DNA of 14,232 nucleotides. Origin: Bacteroidia bacterium. GTDB taxonomy: Bacteria > Bacteroidota > Bacteroidia > Bacteroidales > VadinHA17. Below are positions 1 through 6,617 of the stretch, one piece after another. The translations under genes were made by a program, and so were the position numbers. The stretch's first letter is position 1; the number at the start of each line of letters is the position of its first letter. The stretch lies in assembly GCA_026391515.1 (NCBI GenBank), contig JAPLEC010000446.1, forward strand, positions 1 through 14,232, written 5' to 3'. The notes below the pieces were generated by a model, which did no database searches, had not been told where the DNA came from, and saw only the letters and a list, made by a program, of their open reading frames with translations.

Positions 1-1899
1 TGAAGTAAAGAGATACTTCTGTCTGGTAGCAGGAATCCCTACACCATTGTCGCATAATTTTAAAAGCAGATGACCTTCCTCTGCAATTTTATCTTTAAGC
101 AGAATGCTTATCCTTCCGCCACGGGGAGTATATTTGACTGCATTTGAAAGCAAATTCCTGATAATGATATCCATGAGATCTTTATCAAAATATGCAATTG
201 AGCTGCCAACCTGTGTAAAATTCACGGCAATCTCTTTTTTATCAGAAGTCTCTTTGAAGATGCTCAGGTTTGTAAGGATTATATCGGCAAGATTGCGTCT
301 TTCAGGTGAGTATTTTATTTTATCCTCCTGTCCTCTGCCCCATACTAGCATATTCTCAAGAAGAGAAATAACAAGCTGGGCATATTGAATGCTCGAGTTG
401 GCGAAGGTGTCGTATTTCTCCTTGTACTCTTTCTCTTTAAGTAAGTTAAGCATGTAAAGAATATTGACTACAGGGCTCCTGAGATCATGTGCAATCACTG
501 AAAATATCTTGTTCTTAAGTTGAATAGTCTCTGATAACTGTTTGTTCTGCAATGCTATCCTGCTGCTCTGTTTTTCAATCTCAATATTCCTGGTTTTAAG
601 CTCCTGTGTCCTTTCATTTACAATTTGTTCAAGGTTGCGGTTCATAAATTCAAGCTCATTCTGAAGCTTCGCCTTCTCGTAAAATGCTGTGACCAGTTTG
701 TAAATCAGAAGAGCAGCCTGGATAAGAATAAAGAATATAACGGTATAAGTAAGGACATAAGCTGAAGTACTTTCTGATTTGCCTAGTGAGACTCTTATAT
801 CATGGATTCCACCTGCAACGAGCAGAATAAAAACTAAAAGATAGACAATATCGAGCCAGTTCTTTTTCAGAATGCCAATGATACTTTTAATGATGGCATA
901 GGCCATCAAAATCATCATCGTAGGATATACTGCCAGAGTTGCATAGCTGAAGATCTTTACTGGCAGGAATAATGTAAGTATAAATGCCGTTGAAAAAAAT
1001 ATAGTAGTGACAATTGAGAAAATTTTAAAATATTTTGAAGGATAAAGAATTGTCGCAAACCATAACCATCCGATTAAAATGAGATAAAGGCCGAGGTATT
1101 CAAATCTGACCATCCATGTCCAGCTTATATTTATGAAATTGCTAATCAGGAAATGTGACGTAAACAATGGTCGGAGTGCAAGGCCGATTGTAGCCAGACA
1201 GAAAAAGAGCATTACCTTCTCTTTAGGGTAAATAATGAAAAAGAAAAGGAAGAACATGGAGAATCCCATAAGCAGGCTGATTGTTGCCCAGTCACCTGCC
1301 CAGTTGTTTGCAAGCTGTCTGTTTACTTCACTGAAGGTCCCGATTTTCATTGGCAGCCAGAAGCCACCACGCCGGTGAGAAAAATTTGCAACATTTATTA
1401 CAATTGTCAATGTGTCTGAATCAGGTACATACCTGAAAAAATTTCTCCTGTACTCCGGAGTAGTTTCTTCTTCCGACTTGCCAGGCATTCCATTATCTGC
1501 AAAAAGCCTGTCACCGATGTACATATCGTAGGAGGAATCAAAGACCGGAAGATCAAACCCCAGTGCCTTCCTGAAGCCTGGAGGAAGTATTACCTTTAAA
1601 CGATAAGTAGCATAACCCTCTTTTTTTGTCTTAACATTTTCGCTGGGATAATCTGTCCAATACGATGGTACATTTCCATAATAAGTGGGCTGAATCCTTC
1701 CTGTTTTAAAATCGTTGGGATGAAGCATCCTGTTCCAGTAGAATTCCCATTCCCCGTTTAACTTTAATATAAAATGATCCCTGTCCTGAATCTGACTAAG
1801 ATCAATCACACCTTTAACAGCTCTTGGTTCAGCTTCAATTGCGGACAGACCGGAAACAATAGTAAAAAAAACTAAACAAAGGGAGAATTTTCTAATCAT
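1..1899 (-). CDS. 7TMR-DISM sensor histidine kinase, partial (C-terminus outside window)
   Basis: The frame is open from an ATG at 1899 to the window edge (633 codons seen). A signal peptide (MIRKFSLCLVFFTIVSGLSA) is followed by an extracellular beta-sandwich domain of the 7TMR-DISMED2 type (about residues 28-165, with LNGEWEFYW). About seven hydrophobic segments follow (residues 195-395), then a coiled coil (about 400-460). The dimerisation/phosphoacceptor motif FSVIAHDLRSPV has its histidine at residue 471. The ATPase N box is NLLSNAVKY (N582, N586) and the G1 box is DNGVGIP (D617); the later ATP-lid and G2 boxes lie outside. It is a membrane sensor kinase that autophosphorylates on His471 and should pass phosphate to a response regulator; none is visible here. 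The ligand is unknown; 7TMR-DISM sensors are thought to bind carbohydrates or other small molecules. The A-rich TGAGCAATG context shows no clear Shine-Dalgarno site, as is common in Bacteroidota. Confidence 0.9.
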   Translation of the reverse strand, partial: MIRKFSLCLVFFTIVSGLSAIEAEPRAVKGVIDLSQIQDRDHFILKLNGEWEFYWNRMLHPNDFKTGRIQPTYYGNVPSYWTDYPSENVKTKKEGYATYRLKVILPPGFRKALGFDLPVFDSSYDMYIGDRLFADNGMPGKSEEETTPEYRRNFFRYVPDSDTLTIVINVANFSHRRGGFWLPMKIGTFSEVNRQLANNWAGDWATISLLMGFSMFFLFFFIIYPKEKVMLFFCLATIGLALRPLFTSHFLISNFINISWTWMVRFEYLGLYLILIGWLWFATILYPSKYFKIFSIVTTIFFSTAFILTLFLPVKIFSYATLAVYPTMMILMAYAIIKSIIGILKKNWLDIVYLLVFILLVAGGIHDIRVSLGKSESTSAYVLTYTVIFFILIQAALLIYKLVTAFYEKAKLQNELEFMNRNLEQIVNERTQELKTRNIEIEKQSSRIALQNKQLSETIQLKNKIFSVIAHDLRSPVVNILYMLNLLKEKEYKEKYDTFANSSIQYAQLVISLLENMLVWGRGQEDKIKYSPERRNLADIILTNLSIFKETSDKKEIAVNFTQVGSSIAYFDKDLMDIIIRNLLSNAVKYTPRGGRISILLKDKIAEEGHLLLKLCDNGVGIPATRQKYLFTS

Positions 1900-1925
1900 T
1901 GCTCAATAAATGAGGGCTATATATG

Positions 1926-1933
1926 TAAAGATA
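1926..1933 (-). promoter_or_regulatory. candidate -7 element for the sensor kinase
   Basis: On the minus strand this reads TATCTTTA, one mismatch from the Bacteroidota -7 consensus TAnnTTTG, and lies 27 bases upstream of the kinase ATG. I see no TTTG -33 element at the expected spacing, so the call is weak. The same octamer forms the -7 box of the better-supported promoter at 10536. Confidence 0.3.
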
Positions 1934-1973
1934 TATATTTTCAGATAAATATTATCCCCTGATGTTCCTGGCT

Positions 1974-2008
1974 AAAAAAAAGGAAAGACACCGGGCGGTG
2001 TTTTCCTT
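1974..2008 (-). terminator. rho-independent terminator of the receptor/lipoprotein unit
   Basis: Read on the minus strand, GGAAAACACC pairs with GGTGTCTTTCC (one bulged base) around a four-base GCCC loop and is followed at once by eight T. This is a classic intrinsic terminator for transcripts coming from 2250-5486, about 240 bases past the stop codon of the DUF4249-like gene. It also insulates the sensor kinase downstream. Confidence 0.85.
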
Positions 2009-2023
2009 GAATAACTATAAACC

Positions 2024-2090
2024 TGATCGTAGAATTGGCCGAAGGGCCAGGGTGAGACTTGTTAAACTGTACTATAGACGATCAAATTCT
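2024..2090. other. structured intergenic stretch (3' UTR of the minus-strand unit)
   Basis: TGATCGT (2024-2030) is complementary to ACGATCA (2078-2084). The two enclose a small hairpin, TGGCC-GAAG-GGCCA (2036-2049). AGAATT (2031-2036) can also pair with AATTCT (2085-2090), which does not nest with the outer stem, so alternative folds or a pseudoknot are possible. It lies in the transcribed tail of the minus-strand unit before the terminator. The rest of 1900-2249 is AT-rich, and I see no gene in it. Confidence 0.35.
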
Positions 2091-2249
2091 GATTTTGTTG
2101 CAGATGTTAGAGTTAATGTATTGTTAATCATTTGTTAAATTTTAACATATGTCTGATAATCAGCCCTTTATGGATCATTTCTATGAAAAAGCTTACACTA
2201 CCGGAATCTGTTTCTGACAATGAAAAGAAAGAAAGCAACCTGTATTTAC

Positions 2250-3101
2250 TTATTTCAGCCTCAGAACTAATGAATCGACGGTATAAGAAGCAAATATTCC
2301 CAGTCCGTCATTTACATTTGAATAGACCCGCGAAATTTCTCCAAAATAATTACCGCTGATATATTCATACAACGTTTTGTGATAATTGTAATAATCCCTG
2401 TCAGTATTTAACAGATAAAATGTCAGAAATGCAGAGTCGCTGTTTACCGGATCGGTTACGATAATCGAATTGACGAAAATCTTTTCACCGTCTTTTTCCT
2501 GGTCAGTGAACAATTCGAATTTTGTCCCTAATATTCTGAGAATTGAAGGATTATAGAAATAGGAAGAATCAAAATCCCTCTCTTTGCAAATAAAACGGAA
2601 ATAATTTTTCTCACCCGGCGAATCTGTAAGATATATTTCAGATCTGATCTGGTAATAGTTTCCCAAATAGGAATCTGTCTTAAGATCTCTGGTTGTATCT
2701 GCTTCTAAACTGAAATTCCGTGCATAAGGTACTGTGCATGACGCTTCAGCTGAAAGTCCTTTATCGTTTCTGACCTTTAAAGTGTAAGTTTTACCCTCTT
2801 CAATAGGCATATCTTTTGGTTTGAAAATGAAGCCACCTTCAACAGGTGTCAGGTCAATCTCACTAATCCCGTTTGAGATTGTTGCACTTAAGTTGCCCAG
2901 CGATTCCAAAGTATCCAGTTCATTATAAATATCACTATTGGAAGAAACAAAGATTGATGAAATAGTATCGGAAGGAGAGATGAATGAGGTGATAACAAGC
3001 TTCTGCTGAAAATACGGAGCCTTTATATTTTCAACATCCTTTTCACAGGCTGAAATTGCAACTAAACATATATATAATATACTGAATAATTTGTTTCTCA
3101 T
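2250..3101 (-). CDS. DUF4249-like outer-membrane lipoprotein
   Basis: This 283-residue protein begins with a lipoprotein signal (MRNKLFSILYICLVAISAC) in which Cys19 is the lipidation site, so the mature protein is membrane-anchored. The following stretch (CEKDVENIKAPYFQQKLVI, then ITSFISPSDT, beta-rich segments and KVRNDKGLSAEA) matches the pattern of DUF4249 proteins, which typically sit next to TonB-dependent receptors in Bacteroidota. The start codon lies nine bases after the receptor stop, with GGAAG just upstream, so the two genes are almost certainly co-transcribed and probably translationally coupled. By analogy it is a surface-exposed or periplasmic accessory of the receptor, perhaps helping to capture substrate, but no biochemical role is established for the family. 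It differs from SusD, which is much longer and TPR-rich. Transcription ends at the terminator at 1974-2008. Confidence 0.82.
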   Translation of the reverse strand: MRNKLFSILYICLVAISACEKDVENIKAPYFQQKLVITSFISPSDTISSIFVSSNSDIYNELDTLESLGNLSATISNGISEIDLTPVEGGFIFKPKDMPIEEGKTYTLKVRNDKGLSAEASCTVPYARNFSLEADTTRDLKTDSYLGNYYQIRSEIYLTDSPGEKNYFRFICKERDFDSSYFYNPSILRILGTKFELFTDQEKDGEKIFVNSIIVTDPVNSDSAFLTFYLLNTDRDYYNYHKTLYEYISGNYFGEISRVYSNVNDGLGIFASYTVDSLVLRLK

Positions 3102-3110
3102 TCTTCCGGT

Positions 3111-5486
3111 TTAAAATTTAAAGGAATAGGTGACAGAAGGAATTATTGGAAACAGACTGACCTGCTTAAGTTTTGACACATGTTTTCCATCATTATATGA
3201 GTCATCATTATAATAGAAAAAAGGATTTTTTCTATTATAAGCATTATATACACTTAGTTCCCATATGCGTTCTCCCCACTTTTTCTTTTTATGAAACTGA
3301 ATACCCAGGTCAAGCCTGTGATATGCTTTCATCCGGAAATTGTTCTTCTCACCGAATTCACCCACCCATTTTGATGTAAGTAGTCCCGGAAATCTCTCGT
3401 CATAATGATAATAAGATTCATCGGTCCCAGCAAAATTGTGTTGTGCAGACCAATATTCTGAAATTGGTAACGTTATCGCATTCCCCGTACCATAAACCCA
3501 GGTCGCCGATATAACAATATGATTATTAGGCTTGTAAATTGCTACAATTGATATATCATGACGCCGATCATAACGGGCAAAGAATTTCTGTCCATAATTG
3601 AGAGAATCGAATTGCATAAGCGTCCACGAGAGAGTATATCCGATCCATCCGCTTAATTTTCCTTCTTTTTTCTGAAGGAGAAATTCAAATCCATATGACC
3701 AGGCTCTGCCGGCTGTTATGTTATCTTCCCATGTTCTTGATTCATCTCCCGCTTCATTTAAATCCATGAAAGTTGCACCTTCTTTATAGCTGATAACATT
3801 TTTCATGGTCTTATAATAACCTTCCAATGAAAATGAGAAGTTTTGTTTATCAAAGTCCTTAACGATTCCAAGAGCAACCTGTCTTGATTGTTGTGGCTTT
3901 ACCTTATCAGTAGTTGGTACCCAAAGATCAGTTGGCAGGCTTACCCCGGTATTTGAAAGCAAGTGAATGTACTGATTCATTGATGCATAGGAGCTTTTTA
4001 CGGCAATATCATTTTTTATCCTCCATGCTATTGATAACCTTGGCTCAAAGTAATAATATTGATTTTTTGTCGCAATGAAGTAGCTGAACCTCATCCCTCC
4101 ATTTATTTTCAGAGATTGCAAAGGCTTCCAGGTATCTTCAGCATAAATTCCTGATTCTATTCCATTTATATATTGTTTGTGTCTTGTATTAATGTCGTTA
4201 GGAACATCCACCTCAATGAAAGCATGTGGATTAAAATGATGATAAATTCCAATAACCCCCATTTTTATCAAATGTGATGGATTCGGGAGGTAATCAATAT
4301 CATATTTCAAAGAAAAATCTCTGATGCCGGAGTAATATTCAGCATTATAATTTATGCCGAACTCTGGATCTTTGAGTTCATCATAAATTTCAAAGGAATA
4401 GTTACTGAAGACAGCTGATGAGTTTGAGAATAATTTGCTGTTAAACAGATGGTTCCAACGTAATGTTCCGGTTGCATTACCCCAGAGGAATCCGGCTTTT
4501 TCTTTATAACCACCCTTTTTCAGTTTATAATAGAATTTGTCTTTTCCAAAATACCCACTAAGGTAAAGCTTGTTCTTTCGTCCGAAATCATAATTTACTT
4601 TTGCATTAAGATCATAAAAATAATACCCTGTCTTTTCTTCTTTTTGGAATATAGCTATAAGGAGGTCTGCATAAGTTCTTCTGCCAGACAAGAGTATTGA
4701 TGCTTTATTCTTTTTCAAGGGTCCTTCAAGGGTAAGCCTCGAAGAGATGAGTCCGATGCCTCCTTCGCCATGCCAGGCTTCCTTGTTTCCCTCTTTCATA
4801 TTCATTTCCAGAACTGAAGATAACCGTCCGCCATATCGTGCCGGAAATCCGCCTTTTGTAAGCTCAACACTTTTAAGTGCATCACCATTAAATAGTGAAA
4901 AGAATCCAAAAAGATGAGATGCGTTGTAAACAATAGCATCATCAAGAATGATAAGATTCTGATCAGGTCCGCCACCGCGGATATATAAACCGCTGCTTCC
5001 TTCTGACCCTTTTTGAATTCCGGGCATAAGCTGCAGGACTTTAAATACATCCTTTTCTCCTAAAAGTGAGGGTACATTTTTAATCTGAGCGACAGGAATG
5101 CTTACAGTGCTCATCCTGACCGATTCACTTAGCCTTTCCTTGCGTTCAGCAGTAATCGTGACCTCCTCCAGTAAAACTGTCGACTTAAGATCAATATTAA
5201 GTTCGACGTTATTATGGAGGCTTATCTTCCTTATTTCAGGATTGAAACCGACATATGAAACAATAAGTTCAATTGAATCAGTTTCAGGTAAAGTGAGTGA
5301 GAAAAAGCCATAACTATTTGTAATAGTGCCGGTTTTATGATCGGAAAGATATATATTAACACCAACGAGAAGTTCCCCGCTTCCCGCTTCTTTGACATAA
5401 CCGCTGATTGTATAACGATCTGGCTGCTGACCGGTTAAATCGACAAAAGTTATTGTCAGTAATGAAATAAGGAATATGGATTTCAC
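3111..5486 (-). CDS. TonB-dependent outer-membrane receptor with N-terminal carboxypeptidase-regulatory-like domain
   Basis: I start this gene at GTG 5486 (791 residues). It is preceded by AAGGA at eight bases and opens directly into a signal peptide, KSIFLISLLTITFVDLTGQ. The frame is open to ATG 5531 and ATG 5624, but those starts put 15-46 extra residues before the signal. After the signal comes a beta-sandwich regulatory-like domain (ISGYVKEAGSGELLVGVNI), then a plug domain (KDVFKVLQLMPGIQ, LYIRGGGPDQNLIILDD, GGFPARYGGRLSS), then a large beta-barrel ending in the aromatic VTYSFKF, as expected for Bam-dependent insertion. The protein should use TonB-ExbBD energy to import a ligand too large or scarce for porins. 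It is followed by a DUF4249-like lipoprotein instead of SusD, so it is not a canonical SusCD glycan pair. The substrate is unknown. It is transcribed divergently from hypE-hypD. Confidence 0.9.
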   Translation of the reverse strand: MKSIFLISLLTITFVDLTGQQPDRYTISGYVKEAGSGELLVGVNIYLSDHKTGTITNSYGFFSLTLPETDSIELIVSYVGFNPEIRKISLHNNVELNIDLKSTVLLEEVTITAERKERLSESVRMSTVSIPVAQIKNVPSLLGEKDVFKVLQLMPGIQKGSEGSSGLYIRGGGPDQNLIILDDAIVYNASHLFGFFSLFNGDALKSVELTKGGFPARYGGRLSSVLEMNMKEGNKEAWHGEGGIGLISSRLTLEGPLKKNKASILLSGRRTYADLLIAIFQKEEKTGYYFYDLNAKVNYDFGRKNKLYLSGYFGKDKFYYKLKKGGYKEKAGFLWGNATGTLRWNHLFNSKLFSNSSAVFSNYSFEIYDELKDPEFGINYNAEYYSGIRDFSLKYDIDYLPNPSHLIKMGVIGIYHHFNPHAFIEVDVPNDINTRHKQYINGIESGIYAEDTWKPLQSLKINGGMRFSYFIATKNQYYYFEPRLSIAWRIKNDIAVKSSYASMNQYIHLLSNTGVSLPTDLWVPTTDKVKPQQSRQVALGIVKDFDKQNFSFSLEGYYKTMKNVISYKEGATFMDLNEAGDESRTWEDNITAGRAWSYGFEFLLQKKEGKLSGWIGYTLSWTLMQFDSLNYGQKFFARYDRRHDISIVAIYKPNNHIVISATWVYGTGNAITLPISEYWSAQHNFAGTDESYYHYDERFPGLLTSKWVGEFGEKNNFRMKAYHRLDLGIQFHKKKKWGERIWELSVYNAYNRKNPFFYYNDDSYNDGKHVSKLKQVSLFPIIPSVTYSFKF

Positions 5487-5765
5487 AATCTTATTCCTTA
5501 AAATTCTTTCAGGTTTTGATTGAAAAGGCATCTGTTTTATGAATACAGGTGCTACAATATAGAAAAAATAATTAACTTGCATCGGATTTAAAACGATGAT
5601 TTTAAAGCTAAAATACAGTTTCATGATGCAGCGCCTTGGCCGCCGTCTTTATTGCTGCCTGATGTTCTATTCCCTCTGATTTGCTTTCAGAATCCGGTTT
5701 CCCGGAAACTGTCTCTTTTCCTGATTTCACTTTCTCCTTTTACCTTTTTACTTTTTACTTTAATT
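5487..5765. promoter_or_regulatory. divergent intergenic region between receptor unit and hypE
   Basis: This 279-base stretch must hold the promoters of both the minus-strand receptor unit and the plus-strand hypE-hypD pair. I cannot place a convincing TTTG / TAnnTTTG pair for either direction. The last 30 bases before the hypE ATG are almost pure pyrimidine with repeated ttttac/ttttta units (5736-5762), which contains no Shine-Dalgarno site. Open reading frames extend into this region from both sides (to 5624 on the minus strand, from 5652 on the plus strand), but their extra N-terminal residues look non-coding. Confidence 0.45.
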
Positions 5766-6566
5766 ATGAAAGGTCTCATTTTCAGCGTTAAACGATATTC
5801 GATCCATGACGGGCCGGGAATCAGGGTGACATTCTTTATGAAAGGATGTCCTCTCTCTTGCTGGTGGTGTCATAATCCGGAAGGACTGAATCCGCAGCCT
5901 GAAATTGTTGAAATGACTGAAAAAGTAGGAGATAAGGAGTTTATTAAAAAAGAGGAGGCTGGAAGCTATTATGCAGTAAATGAAATAATTGATATACTTG
6001 AAAAGGAGCGTATCTTTATTTCCCAGTCAAATGGGGGAGTCACTTTTTCCGGCGGAGAGCCAATGCTTCAACAGGAATTCCTGCTTGAAGCCCTGAAAGC
6101 ATGTAAAGCAAACGGTTATCATACAGCCGTCGATACCTCGGGGTATTCGCAGATTGAAAATTACAAAACAATTATTCCCTATACCGATCTGTTCCTTTTC
6201 GATCTGAAACATCTGGATGATGCAAAACATTATCAATTTACAAGTGTATCAAATACACTTATCCTCAGGAATTTCAAGTTAATACTTGATAGCGGAAAAG
6301 ATACACATGTTCGAATTCCGATAGTCCCCGGTTTTAATGACGATCGGGAACATCTGAATGAATTGAAGAGCTTTCTCTTGAAAGTGAAAACTGAAAATCT
6401 GAAAAAAATATGTCTGCTCCCGTATCATAAGATCGGAGCATCGAAATATAAAAGATTCAAAATTCCCTACCGGATGGATGGGGTCAAACCTCCATCGCGT
6501 GAAAGAATGAATGAGCTTAAGAACTTCTTCTCCGAAACCGGCATCAAAGTCAAGATCGGAGGATAA
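5766..6566 (+). CDS. hypE: glycyl radical enzyme activase (radical SAM), probable HypE
   Basis: The chosen ATG gives a 266-residue protein that begins MKGLIFSVKRYSIHDGPGIR, the usual opening of this family; the frame upstream encodes only low-complexity residues. The radical-SAM cluster motif is CPLSCWWC (Cys28, Cys32, Cys35), followed by HNPEG. SAM-binding features include SGGEP (95-99), DLFLFDLKHLD, HVRIPIVPGFND and LLPYHKIG. The enzyme would use a 4Fe-4S cluster and SAM to generate the glycyl radical on the adjacent HypD. Residues 41-70, where many activases of dehydratase-type enzymes carry a cysteine-rich ferredoxin insert, hold no cysteine, so no auxiliary clusters are expected. The gene is 51 bases upstream of hypD on the same strand, with an RNA hairpin between them. 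The partner choice rests on adjacency; the activase function itself is secure. Confidence 0.88.
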   Translation: MKGLIFSVKRYSIHDGPGIRVTFFMKGCPLSCWWCHNPEGLNPQPEIVEMTEKVGDKEFIKKEEAGSYYAVNEIIDILEKERIFISQSNGGVTFSGGEPMLQQEFLLEALKACKANGYHTAVDTSGYSQIENYKTIIPYTDLFLFDLKHLDDAKHYQFTSVSNTLILRNFKLILDSGKDTHVRIPIVPGFNDDREHLNELKSFLLKVKTENLKKICLLPYHKIGASKYKRFKIPYRMDGVKPPSRERMNELKNFFSETGIKVKIGG

Positions 6567-6570
6567 CTCT

Positions 6571-6590
6571 CCCCGGACTTCAGTCCGGGG
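6571..6590 (+). repeat. perfect hairpin between hypE and hypD
   Basis: CCCCGGAC (6571-6578) and GTCCGGGG (6583-6590) form a perfect eight-base GC-rich stem around a TTCA loop, four bases after the hypE stop codon. No T-run follows, so it is not a simple terminator. It may be a dispersed REP-like palindrome, or an intercistronic structure that protects or separates the two halves of the transcript. Confidence 0.7.
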
Positions 6591-6617
6591 GTGTAGCCTA
6601 ACAGTAATTACTATCAT

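Noticed and set aside
2132..2359. Plus-strand reading frame of 75 codons
   Set aside because: Its second half runs antisense through the end of the DUF4249-like gene and the first half is AT-rich intergenic DNA; no family resemblance.
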